The notes under the pieces are model-generated. The model did not search any database. It saw nothing but the letters and a program-made list of their open reading frames with translations, and was not told the origin of the DNA. The position numbers were made by a program, and so were the translations under genes. From positions 7,954,434 through 8,018,433 of the forward strand of contig NW_020312935.1 of assembly GCF_003265705.1 (NCBI RefSeq): a stretch of DNA of 64,000 bases. Reading direction: 5' to 3'. The stretch comes from Callorhinus ursinus (Eukaryota > Chordata > Mammalia > Carnivora > Otariidae). The first letter of the stretch is position 1. Each line of letters opens with the position of its first letter. This document shows, one piece after another, positions 1-9,988 of the stretch.

Positions 1-139
1 GTAACGTTCCCAATCTTAATTTACAAGGCCATCAGTACCTTGATACCAAAGACAGATGAGGACACTACAATAAAAGAAATTTAAGCAAAATATTTCTCAT
101 GACTAGAGAAGCAAAAATTCTCAAGAAAATACTAGCAAA
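1..139 (+). mobile_element. Old L1 ORF2 fragment, segment 1 of 3
   Basis: This stretch resembles the L1 ORF2 reverse transcriptase region upstream of the fingers/palm (the part that reads like 'P-K-x-D-x-T' then 'AKILxKILAN'), with several disabling changes. It is cut at the 17-bp direct repeat ending at 139. The same ORF2 resumes at 10006 and again at 14562, so this is the 5'-most visible piece of one old element split by two later L1 insertions. It has no coding capacity. The element extends beyond the left edge of the window. Confidence 0.8.
123..139 (+). repeat. Target-site duplication, left copy (compound L1)
   Basis: AAGAAAATACTAGCAAA occurs here and again, without mismatch, at 9989-10005 right after the L1-B poly(A) tail. 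The A-rich start fits L1 endonuclease cleavage. The next ~15 bases on each side are weakly similar, so the true duplication could be somewhat longer. Confidence 0.92.
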
Positions 140-271
140 CTGGAAGCAGACAGCAATGGCGCCCCCAGTGAGGCTGCTGTTTATCAGAAGGGAAGATTTG
201 TGTCGTTTGCCTTCAGAAACAATCTATCTGCGTGTTCTAAAGTTTTGTTATTCAGAAAATGTCATTTATTT
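140..271 (+). other. Extra segment between TSD and L1-A 5' end (possible 5' transduction)
   Basis: About 130 bases lie between the left target-site duplication and the first recognisable L1 5' UTR base (GGAGCAAGATGG at 272). The two other young L1s (starts near 3085 and 40555) begin directly at the equivalent G-rich sequence and have nothing like this upstream. The segment starts moderately GC-rich and then becomes AT-rich. I do not recognise it. It could be sequence transduced from upstream of the source L1, a spliced upstream exon, or filler made at integration. Confidence 0.5.
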
Positions 272-1996
272 GGAGCAAGATGGTGGAGGAGTAGGAGACC
301 TACCACATTTCATCTGGTCCCAGGAATTCAGCTAGATAGCTATCAAACTATTCTGAACACCTACAAACTCAACAGGAGATTGAAGAAAAGAAAAGCAGCA
401 ACTCTCTGAACAGAAAAGCAACCACTTTCTGGAAGGTAGGACATTTGGAGAAGTCAATCTGAGGCGGTATTTGGGAAGACAGACCGTGGGGGAGGGAGCC
501 TCCATCAGCAGCTACCGGCAAGTGATAGAGAGCAGAGCACAGAATCGGAACTTTGAGAAGTCTGCTCCGCTAAGGGACGTCACTCCAGTGGCTAAGCAGG
601 GGGTGGAACCGTTGTCAGGACACTATGGTCTCAGGACCCTCGGGGTCACAGAAAGACTGGGAGTGCCTGAGTGTGGCAGAGCTCCCAGGTATCAGAGTGG
701 GGAAGCCGGCTGCAGAGACGGAGCCAAGGTGCGGGCTCTCAGCTCGGGGTTGCCATAAACCATGATCCGCAGCACAGTCGGGCCACTTCTCCTCCAGCAG
801 GGACCCAACAAGCGGCAGATCCAGGGAGACTCCCCTTCCTCCCCCATGAGGAGCGGCATGGGAGCGCACTGCAGGAATCTGCTGGGTTTGGAGACTTCAA
901 ACAGGGTCGTGTTGTCCCAGAGATAGAAATGCTTGGTGACAGGCCAGGTGAGCACAGAGTGCGGCCGGAGACCAGGAAGACAGGAGTAATTGACTGCTTT
1001 TCTCTGAGGGCCCACTGATGAGTAGGGCCCTGAGGGGGCTCCGCCAGGACTAGAGATTGGGAGGCTACCATTTTCACTTTCGTCCTCCAAAGCTGTACGG
1101 AAAGTTTGCAGGGAACAAAAGCTACTGAGAGCAAACCCGAGATTACGTAGCCTGGTCCCTGGCAAGGGTGGGGCAATTCTGCCTCCAGCAAAGACATTTG
1201 AGAATCACTGCAACATGCCCCTCCCCCAAAAGATCAGCAAGAACATCCAGCCAAGTTTACTGATCAATAAGAACTGCAAAATCCCAGTTCTAAGGGAATA
1301 CAGCACATAGAATTCATGGCTTTTTCCCCCATGATTTTTAGTCTTGCAAAAAATTAAAAAAATTTTTTTTCTATTTTAGTTGAATTTTTCTTTCCTTTTT
1401 CAACCAATATCTTATCAATTCCTTTTTTAAAATCTTTCTTACTTTTTCATTTTTACAGTCATATCTCATTGTATTAACCTTTTGTGTGTGTGTGTATATA
1501 TAATATATACATATATATGTTTTTTTTCTTTAAAATCTTGGGATACAGTTTCTTCTAACAGACCAAAATATATGCTAAATCTAGTGTATGACGTCCTAGT
1601 CTCCCACCAGATCACATTCTCCTTTAAAATTTTTTTTCATTCTCTTTTCAACCAACTTATCCAATTCCTTTTTAAAAATCCTTTTTAATTTTCAACTTTA
1701 CAGTCATATTCCATCCCTTCATCATATTTACCCTTATTTTTGTGCATATATAATTTTTTCTTTAAAATTTTGGGAGGCAATTTCTTCTAACAAACCAAAA
1801 TACAATCAAAATCTAGGGTGTGGCTCTGTTATATTCACCAGCCTAATCATATTCCTTTTATTTTTTTTCTTTCTTTTCTGTCCTGGTTTTGGGTCTCTTC
1901 TGATATGTTTAGCATATATTTTTCTAGGGTCGTTGTTACCCTTTTAGCATATTTTTTTTAGCATTTTGTTCTCTCATCTCTTCTCCTCTGGACAAA
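272..1996 (+). promoter_or_regulatory. L1-A 5' UTR / internal promoter region
   Basis: The first kilobase is homologous to the L1-B and L1-D 5' UTRs (GC-rich, CpG-containing). Next comes about 700 bases of T-rich DNA holding two imperfect copies of a unit of roughly 240-270 bases that reads like 'TTTCTTCTAACA-GACCAAAATA' (near 1549 and 1789). The YY1-like site at the start reads AAGATGGTGG and so has lost the CpG core. The promoter role is known for the family; activity here is unlikely and untested. Confidence 0.7.
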
Positions 1997-2923
1997 ATGA
2001 CAAGATGGAAAAAACTCACCTCAAAAGAAAAGAACAAGAGGCAGTACCGACCGTGAGGGACATAATCAATACAGACATTAGTAAGATGTTGGAACTAGAG
2101 TTCAGAATGACAATTATAAAGATACTAGCTGGGCTAGAAAAAAGTATAGAAAATACTAGAGAATCCCTTTCTGGAAAAATAAAATAACTAAAATCTAACC
2201 AAGTCGAAATCAAAAAGACTATTAATGAGATGAAATAAAAAAATGGAGGCTCTAACTGCTAGGATAAATGAGGCAGAAGAGAAAATTAGTGATACAGAAG
2301 ACCAAATGATGGAGAATAGAGAAGCTGAGAAAAACAGAGATAAACAACTACTGGATCATGAGGGCAGAATTCAGGAGATAAGCGATACCATAAGACGAAA
2401 CAACATTAGAATAATTGGGATCCCGGAGGAAGAACGGGGCGGGGGGGGGGCAGAAGGTATACTGGAGCAAATTATAGCAGAGAACTTCCCTAATTTGGGG
2501 AAGGAAACAGGCATCAAAATCCAGGAGGCACAGAGAACACCCCTACAAAATCGAAAAATAGGTCAACATCCCAACGCCTAATAGTAAAACTCACAAGTCT
2601 CAGACACAAAGAGAAAATCCTGAAAGCAGCTCAGGACAAGAGGTCTGTAACCTACAATGGTAGAAACATTAGATTGGCAGCAGACCTATCCACAGAGACC
2701 TGGCCAACCAGAAAGGACTGGCATGATATATTCAGAGCCCTAAATGACAAAAATATGCAGCCAAGAATACTCTTTCCAGCTAGGCTACCATTGAAAATAG
2801 AAGGAGAGATAAAAAGCTTCTAGGACAAACAAAAAACAAAGAATTTGTGAACACCAAACCCACCCCTTCAAGAAATATCGAAAAGGGTCCTCTAAGCAAA
2901 GAGAGAACCTAAAAGTAACATAG
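1997..2923 (+). pseudogene. L1-A ORF1 (ORF1p) pseudogene
   Basis: ORF1p is the L1 RNA-binding chaperone: an N-terminal coiled coil, an RRM domain and a C-terminal domain. Here ATG is at 1997 and the family stop (TAG) at 2921-2923. The frame is broken by a stop near 2185, by frameshifts and by a G-run expansion near 2440-2450 (codons for EERGGGG). Recognisable pieces are the coiled coil (INEAEEKISDTEDQM) and the RRM-adjacent stretch around 2370-2560. It cannot make a full ORF1p. Confidence 0.88.
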
Positions 2924-2976
2924 ACCAGAAAGGGACAGAGACAAGATACAGTAACAGTCACCCTACAGGCAATATA

Positions 2977-3066
2977 TTGGCACTAAATTCATAGCTTTCA
3001 ATAGTTACCCTGAATGTAAATGGGCTAAATGCCCCAGTCAAAAGACACAGGGTATCAGATTGGATT
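2977..3066 (+). pseudogene. L1-A ORF2 5' stub
   Basis: This is homologous to the first ~30 codons of ORF2 (endonuclease N terminus, reading '...TLNVNGLNAPVKRHR...'). The start codon is TTG instead of ATG, and the sixth codon is TAG. Sequence stops at the 3067 A-run. It is non-functional. Confidence 0.85.
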
Positions 3067-3084
3067 AAAAAAAAAAAAAAAAAA
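3067..3084 (+). repeat. A18 junction between L1-A and L1-B
   Basis: Eighteen A residues join the L1-A ORF2 stub to the G-run that begins L1-B. In intact copies this place has GGATT followed by six A. TT/AAAA is the classical L1 endonuclease target, so the site could have received an L1 insertion. The run length may also reflect sequencing slippage. Confidence 0.85.
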
Positions 3085-3374
3085 GGGGGGGAGCAAGATG
3101 GCAGAGGAGTAGGAGACCTGGATTTCGTCTGGTCTCAGGAATTCAGCTGGTTAGGGATCAAACCATTCTGAACACCTACGAACTCAACAGGAGATCGAAA
3201 AAAAGAATAGCAACAACTCCCTGAACAGAAAAGCGACCACTTTCTGGAAGGTAGGACATTTGGAGAAGTGAATCCGAGGCGATATTCAGGAGGATAGGCA
3301 GCGGGCGCGGGGAGGGGGCCTCCATCAGCCGCTTCTGGCAAGTGAAAGAGCCACGGAGCACAAAATCAGAACTT

Positions 3375-3947
3375 TTAGAAGTCGGCTCCACTGAGGGACG
3401 TTGCTCCAGTGGCTAAGCTGGGGGTGGAACCCTCGTGGGACAGTGTGGTCTCAGGACCCTCGGGGCCGCAGAAAGACCGGGGGTGCCTGAGTGCGGCAGA
3501 GCTCCCAGGTATTGGAGCAGGGAAGCCGGCTACAGAGACGGAGCTGAGGCGCGGGCTCTCCACTCTGGGTTGCCATAAAATGTGATCGGTAACAGTCGGG
3601 CCACTGCTCCTCCAGCAGGGATCCAACAAGTGGCAGATCCAGGGAGACTCCCCTCCCTTCCCCGGGAGGAGCGGTGTGGGAGCGCACTGCAGGGATCTGC
3701 TGGGTTTGGAGACTCCACACGGGGTTGGGTGCCAGAGACAGAAATGCTCGGTCACAAGCTGGGTGAGCACGGAGTGCGGTCGGAGAACGGGGACACCGGA
3801 GTGACTGACTGCTTTTGGGGGCGCACTGAGGAGTGGGGCCCTGAGTTCTTGGCTCCCCTCAGGTGGAAATTGAGAGGCGGCCATTTTCACTCTCATCCTC
3901 CAAAGCTGTACGGAAAGCTTGCAGGGAACTAAAGCTCCTGAAAGCAA
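3375..3947 (-). other. Antisense ORF in L1-B 5' UTR (190 codons)
   Basis: This open frame on the minus strand starts MLSGALVPCKLSVQLW and ends near PATSLSGADF-like residues. An antisense ORF of exactly the same length occupies the same place in L1-D (40843-41415), with matching N and C termini. The middle third is read in a different frame, so compensating indels have preserved the overall opening. Position and orientation recall primate L1 ORF0, but the sequence is unrelated as far as I can tell. GC-rich DNA readily gives chance ORFs, so translation is unproven. Confidence 0.4.
3582..3932 (+). other. Sense upstream ORF in L1-B 5' UTR
   Basis: A 116-codon sense frame includes the stretch ADPGRLPSLPREERCGSALQ. 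The same frame is open in L1-A (671-1018) and L1-D (40959-41621). No known protein family is recognised. It could act as an upstream ORF lowering ORF1 translation, or it could be an accident of base composition. Confidence 0.3.
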
Positions 3948-4823
3948 ACCCGAGCAGATTGCTCAGCCCAGCCCAGCAAGGGTGGGGCAATTCTGCCTCC
4001 AGCAAAGACATTTGGGAACCACAGCAACAGGCCCCTCTCCCAGAAGATCAGCACAAACAGCAAGCCAAGACCAAGTTTACCGATCAATGAGAAAAGAACT
4101 CCAGCGCTAGGGGAATACTGCACATAGAATTCATGGCTTTTTTTTACCATGATTCATTAGTCTTTCAAAGTTAATTTTTTTTTAAATTTTTCTTTTCCCC
4201 TTTTTCAACCAACATCTTATCAATCCCTTTTTCAAAAAAAATTTTATTTTTTCATTTTTAGAGTCATATTCTATCCCTTCGTAGTAGTTACCCTTATTTT
4301 TGGCATGTTCTCTCTTTAAAATTTTGAGATAGTTTCTTCTAACATATCAAAATATACCCTAAATCTCTAGTGTATGGCTTTGTTCTAGTCTCCTGCCTGA
4401 TCACATTCTCTCCCCCCATTTTTTTTTAATCCTCTTCTTTCTTTTCTCAAACACCTTATCAATTCCTTTCAAATTTTTTATAATTTTCATCTTTACAGTC
4501 ATATTCCATCCCTTCATCGTATGAACCCTTATTTTGTACATATTTGTCTTTCTTTAAAATTTTAGGAGGCACTTCCTTCTAACAGACCAAAATACCCCAA
4601 AATCTAGTGTGTGGTACTGATCTGTGCACCAGCCTGATCATATCTGATCATATTCTGGGTTTTTTTTTGTTTTGTTTTATTCTGTTTTTATCTTTTTTTT
4701 TTCTCTTTCTTTCCTTTTCCCCTGCTTTCCAGTCTTTTCTGATTTGTTTAGAGTATATTTTCTGGGGACGTTGTTAACCTGTTAGCATTTTGTTCTCCCA
4801 TGCATCTATTCTCCTCGGACAAA

Positions 4824-5745
4824 ATGACAAGATGAAAAAAATCACCTCAGCAAAAAGAACAAGAGGTAGTACCGTCTGCCAGGGATCTACTCAATATGGA
4901 CATTAGTACGATGTCGGACCTAGAGTTCAAAATCATGATTTTAAAGATACTAGCTGGGCTTGAAAAAAGCACGAAAGTTATTAGAGAAACCCTTTCTGGA
5001 AAAATAAAAACTAAAATCTAAGCAAGTCGAAATCAAAAAGGCTATTAATGAGGTGCAATAAAAAATGGGGGCACTAACTGCTAGGATAAATGAGGCAGAA
5101 GAGAGGATCAGCGATATAGAAGACCAAATGATGGAAAATAGAGAGGTGGAGAAAAAGAGAGATAAACAACTACTGGATCACGAGGGCAGAATTCAAGAGA
5201 TAAGCGATACGATAAGACAAAACAACATTAGAATAATTGGGACCCCAGAAGAAGACGAAAGAGAGAGAGGGGCAGAAGGTATATTGGAGCAAATTATAGC
5301 AGAGAACTTCCCTAATGTGGGGAAGGAAACAGGCATCGAAATCCAGGAGGCACAGAGAATCCCTCTCAAAATCAATAAAAGTAGGTCAACACCCCGACAT
5401 CTAAGAGTAAAACTTATGAGTCTCAGAGACAAAGAGAAAATCTTGAAAGTAGCTCGGGAGAACAGATAGGTAACGTATAATGGTAGAAACATTAGATTGG
5501 CAACAGACCTATCTACAGAGACCTGGCAGGCCAGAAAGGACTGGCATGATATATTCAGAGCACTAAACGAGAAAAATATGCAGCCAAGAATAGTAGATAC
5601 AGCTAGGCTGTCATTGAAAATAGAAGGAGAGATAAAAAGCTTCCAGGACAAACAAAAACTAAAGCAATTTGCAAACATGAAACCAGCCCTACAAGAAACA
5701 TTGAAGGGGTCTGCTAAGCAAAGAGAGAGCCTAAAAGCAGCATAG
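4824..5745 (+). pseudogene. L1-B ORF1 (ORF1p) pseudogene
   Basis: ORF1p chaperone gene of about 307 codons. The ATG is at 4824 but codon 4 is TGA (ATGACAAGATGA). A small deletion near 5010 shifts the frame into a stop. From 5065 to 5745 the frame is open except for one TAG at 5467-5469, where L1-D has TGT. Visible parts are the coiled coil (INEAEERISDIEDQM), the RRM core (RIIGTPEEDERERGAEGILEQ in two pieces) and the C-terminal domain (ARKDWHDIFRALNEKNMQPR). Known family role: binds L1 RNA in the cytoplasmic RNP. Confidence 0.9.
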
Positions 5746-5798
5746 ACCAGAAAGGAACACAGACAATATACAGTAACAGTCACCTTACAGGCAATACA

Positions 5799-8700
5799 AT
5801 GGCACTAAATTCATACCTTTCAATAGTTACCCTGAATGTAAATGGGCAAAATGCCCCAATCAAAAGACACAGGCTATCAGATTGGATTAAAAAACAAGAC
5901 CCATCAATACGCTGTCTGCAAGAGACTCATTTTAGACCCAAAGACACCCCCACACTGAAAGTGAGGGGGTGGAAAACCATTTACCATGCTGACGGACACC
6001 AAAAGAAAGCTGGGGTGGCAATCCTTCTATCAGACAAATTAGATTTTAAAACAAAGACTGTAATAAGAAATGAGGAAGGACGCTATATCCTACTTAAAGG
6101 GTCTATCCAACCAGAAGATCTAACAATTGTAAATATCTATGCCCCTAACGTGGGAGCAGCCAATTATATAAGGCAATTAATAACAAAAGCAAAGAAACAC
6201 ATTGACAACAATACAATAATAGTGGGGGACTTTAACACCCCCCTGACTGAACTGGACAGATCATCTAAGCAAAACATCAACAAGGAAATAAAGACTTTAA
6301 AAGACACACTGGACCAAATGGACTTCACAGACATATTCAGAACATTCCATCCCAAAGCAACGGAATACACATTCTTCTCTAGTGCCCATGGAACATTCTC
6401 CAGAATTGATCACATCCTAGGTCACAAATCAGGTCTCAACTGGTACCAAAAGACTGGGATGATTCCCTGCATATTTTCAGACCACAATGCTTTGAAACTA
6501 GAACTCAATCACAAGAGCAAAGTCGGAAAGAACTCACATACATGGGGGCTAAAGAGCATCCTACTAAAGAATGAATGGGTCAACGAGGACATTAAAGAAT
6601 TAAAAAAAATTCATGGAAACCAATGAAAATGAAAACACAACTGTTCAAAATCTTTGGGCTGCAGCAAAGGCAGTCCTGAGAGGAAAGTATATAGCAATAC
6701 AAGCCTTTCTCAAGAAACAAGAAAGGTCTCAAATACACAACCTAACCCTACACCTAAAGGAGCTAGAGAAAAAACAGCAAATGAAGCCTAAACCCAGCAG
6801 GAGAAGAGAAATAATCAAGATCAGAGCAGAAATCAATGAACTAGAAACCAAAAGAACAGTAGAACAGATCAACGAAACTAGGAGCTGGTTCTTTGAAAGA
6901 ATTAACAAGATTGATAAACCCCTGGCCAGACTCATCAAAAAGAGAAATGACCCAAATCAACAAAATCATGAATGAAAGAGGAGAGATCACAACCAACACC
7001 AAAGACATACAAACAATTCTAAGAACATATTATGAGCAACTCTATGCCAGCAAATTAGACAGCCTGGAAGAAATGGATGCATTCCTAGAGCTGTATAAAC
7101 TACCAAAATTGAACCAGAAAGAAATCGAAAACCTGAACTGACCTATAACCACTAAGGAAATTGAAGAATCATCAAAATCTCCCAACAAACAAAAGCCCAG
7201 GGCCAGATGGCTTCCCAGGGGAATTCTCCCAAACATGTAAAGAATTAATACCTATTCTCCTGAAACTGTTCCAAAAAATAGAAATGGAAGGAAAACTTCC
7301 AAACTCATTTTATGAGGCCACCATTCCCTTGATCCCCAAACCAGACAAAGACCCCATCAAAAAAGAGAATTACAGACCAATGTCCTTGATGAACATGGAT
7401 GCAAAAATTCTCACCAAAATACTAGCCAATAGGATCCAACAGTACATTAAAAGGATTATTCACCATGACCAAGTGGGATTTATCCCTGGGCTGCAAGGTT
7501 GGTTCAACATCCGCAAATCAATCAACATGATACAATACATTAAGAAAAGAAAGAAGAAGAATCATATGATCCTCTCAATAGATGCAGAAAAAGCATTTGA
7601 CAAAGGCAGACTTTCTTGATCAAAACTCTTCACAGTGTAGGAATAGAGAGTACATACCTCAATATCAAAAAAGCCATCTATGAAAAACCCACAGCGAATA
7701 TCATTCTCAATGGGGAACAACTAAGAGCTTTTCCCCTAAGGTCAGGAATATGACAGGGATGTCCACTATCACCACTGCTGTTCAACATAGTACTAGAAGT
7801 CCTAGCCTCAGCAACCAGATAAGAAAAAAAAAAAAAAAAAAAAANNNNNNNNNNNNNNNNNNNNNNNNNNNNNNNNNNNNNNNNNNNNNNNNNNNNNNNN
7901 NNNNNNNNNNNNNNNNNNNNNNNNNNNNNNNNNNNNNNNNNNNNAAAAAAAAAAAAAAAAGGGCATCCAAATAGACAAAGAAGAGGTGAAACTCTCACTT
8001 TTTGCAGATGATATGATACTTTATGTGGAAAGCCCAAAGACTCCACCCCAAAACTGCTAGAACTCATACAGGAATTCAGTAATGTGGCAGGATATAAAAT
8101 CAATGCAGAGAAATCAGTTGCATTTCTATACACAAGACAGAGGAAAGAGAAATTAAGGAGTCATTCCCATTTACAATTGCACCCAAACATAAGACACCTA
8201 GGAATAAATTTAACCAAAGTGGCAAAAGATGTATACTCAGAGAACTATATAATACTGATGAAAGAAATTGAATAAGACACAAAGAAATGGAAAAATATTC
8301 CATGCTCATTGATTGGAAGAAAATATATTGTTAAAATGTGTATGCTACCTAGAGCAATCTACACGTTTAATATGATCCCTATCGAAATACCATCAACTTT
8401 TTTCAACGAAATGGAACGAATAATCCTAAAATTTGTGTGGAACCAGAAAAGACCCCGAATAGCCAGAGGAATGTTGAAAAAGCAAAGCAAAGCTGGTGGC
8501 ATCAGAATTCCGGACTTCCAGCTCCATTACAAAGCTGTCATCATCAAAACAGTATGGTACTGGCACAAAAACAGACACATAGATCAATGGAACAGAATCG
8601 AGAGCCCAGAAATGGACCTTCAACTCTATGGTCAACTAATCTTTGACAAAGCAGGAAGGAATGTCCAAAGGAAAAATAAAAAAGTCTCTTCAACAAACAG

Positions 8701-9620
8701 TGTTGGGGAAATTGGACAGCCACATGCCGAAGAATGAAACGACCATTTCCTTACACCACACACAAAAAATAGACTCAAAATGGATGAAAGACCTAAGTGT
8801 GAGACAGAAATCCATCAAAATCTTTGAGAACACAGGCAGCAACCTCTTTGACCTCAGCCACAGCAACTTCTTCCTAGAAACATTGCCAAATGCAAGGGAA
8901 GCAAGGGCAAAAATGAACTATTGGGACTTCATCAAAATAAAAAGCTTTTGCAGAGCAAAGGAAACAATCCACAAAACCAAAAGACAACCGACAGAATGGG
9001 AGAAGATATTTGCAAAGGACATATCAGATAAAGGGTTAGTATCCAAAATCTATAAAGAACTTATCAAACTCAACACCCAAACAACTAATCCAGTGAAGAA
9101 ATGGGCAGAACACACGAACAGACATTTCTGCAAAGAAGACATCCAAATGGCCAACAGAGACTTGAAAAAGTGTTCAACATCACTCGGCATCAGGGAAATC
9201 CAAATCGAAACCTCAATGAGATACCACCTCACACCAGTCAGAATGGCTAAAATTAACAAGTCAGGAAATGACAGATGGTGGTGGGGATGCGGAGTAAGGG
9301 GAACTCTCCTACACTGTTGGTGGGAATGCAAGCTGGTGCAGCCACTCTGGAAAACAGTATGGACGTTCCTCCAAAAGTTGAAAATAGAGCTACTGTATGA
9401 CCCAGCCATTGCACTACGGCGTATTTACTTGAAAGATACAAATGTAGTGATCCAAATGGGCACATGCACCCCAATGTTTATAGCAACAATGTCCACCATA
9501 GCCAAACTATGGACAGAGCCTAGATGTCCATCAACAGATGAATGGATAAAGAAGAGGTGGTATATATGTACAATGGATTATGCAGCCATCAAAAAGGGGA
9601 AATCTTGCCATTTGCAATGA
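5799..9620 (+). pseudogene. L1-B ORF2 (endonuclease/reverse transcriptase) pseudogene
   Basis: ORF2p nicks DNA and reverse-transcribes L1 RNA at the nick. The endonuclease frame 5799-6626 is intact with the expected active-site motifs: QETH near residue 43, GDFN near 145-147 and SDH near 229-230. One extra A in the run at 6602-6609 then breaks the frame. Further breaks are a frameshift near 6940, a TGA at 7139 and a shift near 7150-7190. The reverse transcriptase part shows [11 protein letters not shown] and [11 protein letters not shown], then a 100-N gap, then an intact FADD motif at 8001-8012. The C-terminal Cys/His region ([12 protein letters not shown]) is at about 9315-9350. The four lesions from 6602 to 7190 are shared with L1-D. 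Confidence 0.93.
7845..7944. other. Assembly gap (100 N) flanked by A-runs
   Basis: Exactly 100 N, a conventional unknown-size gap. It is flanked by 21 A on the left and 16 A on the right. L1-D at the matching place reads AATCAGACAACACAAAGAAA with no long A-run, so extra A-rich sequence is present at this locus. Confidence 0.98.
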
Positions 9621-9988
9621 CATAGATGGAACTAGAGGGTATCATGCTAAGCGAAATAAGTCAATCATAGAAAGACAAGTATCATATGATCTCACTGATA
9701 TGAGGAATTTGAGAAACAAGACAGAGGATCATAAGGGAAGGGAGGGGAAAAATGAAACAAGATGATACCAGAGAGGGAGACTAAACATAAGAGACTCTTA
9801 ATCTCAGGAAACTAACTGAGGGTTCCTGGATTGGAGGGGGGTGGGAGGGATGTGGTGGCTGGGTGATGGACATTGGGGAGTGTAGGTACTATAGTGAGTG
9901 CTGTGAATTATGTAAGACTGATGAATCACAGACCTGTACCCCTGAAAAAAATAATACATTATATGTTAATAAAAAAAATTAAAAACAA
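9621..9988 (+). other. L1-B 3' UTR and poly(A) tail
   Basis: Typical carnivore L1 3' UTR: a G-rich tract (GGAGGGGGGTGGGAGGGATG near 9835), then AATCACAGACCTGTACCCCTG and an A-rich end containing AATAAA (near 9968). The tail runs directly into the right target-site duplication. L1-D has the same 3' UTR with an internal deletion of about 90 bases. Confidence 0.9.

Larger units (their letters stand above)
272..3066 (+). mobile_element. L1-A: 5' UTR, ORF1 and first codons of ORF2
   Basis: This is the 5' part of a carnivore L1. It has a GC-rich 5' UTR, a T/A-rich spacer, ORF1 and about 90 bases of ORF2. It stops abruptly at GGATT followed by an 18-A run, where the other copies continue into AAAAAACAAGACCC. 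It is clearly more diverged from L1-B and L1-D than those are from each other. No 3' half of this copy can be seen as a separate unit; the downstream target-site duplication comes only after L1-B. Confidence 0.9.
3085..4823 (+). promoter_or_regulatory. L1-B 5' UTR / internal promoter region
   Basis: The first ~1 kb is GC-rich and CpG-containing. It then turns T-rich (4150-4740) with two imperfect copies of a ~250-base unit. The start matches L1-D base for base over long stretches, but the YY1-like core is AAGATGGCAG instead of AAGATGGCGG. Both strands carry sizeable open frames here (antisense 3375-3947, sense 3582-3932). Confidence 0.75.
3085..9988 (+). mobile_element. L1-B: structurally complete young L1
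   Basis: Order: G-run start, GC-rich 5' UTR, T-rich spacer, ORF1 (4824-5745), ORF2 (5799-9620), 3' UTR and A-rich tail ending against the right target-site duplication at 9989. It is nearly 7 kb long, including a 100-N gap. From 6408 to 7483 it matches L1-D apart from one 5-nt indel, but from about 7600 onward it differs by roughly one base in eight over the stretch I compared. This suggests it is a mosaic. Stops and frameshifts in both ORFs make it non-autonomous. Confidence 0.95.

Noticed and set aside
7678..8133. Open frames spanning the N-run
   Set aside because: They exist only because N is read as an unknown residue. The flanking sense sequence is L1 ORF2.
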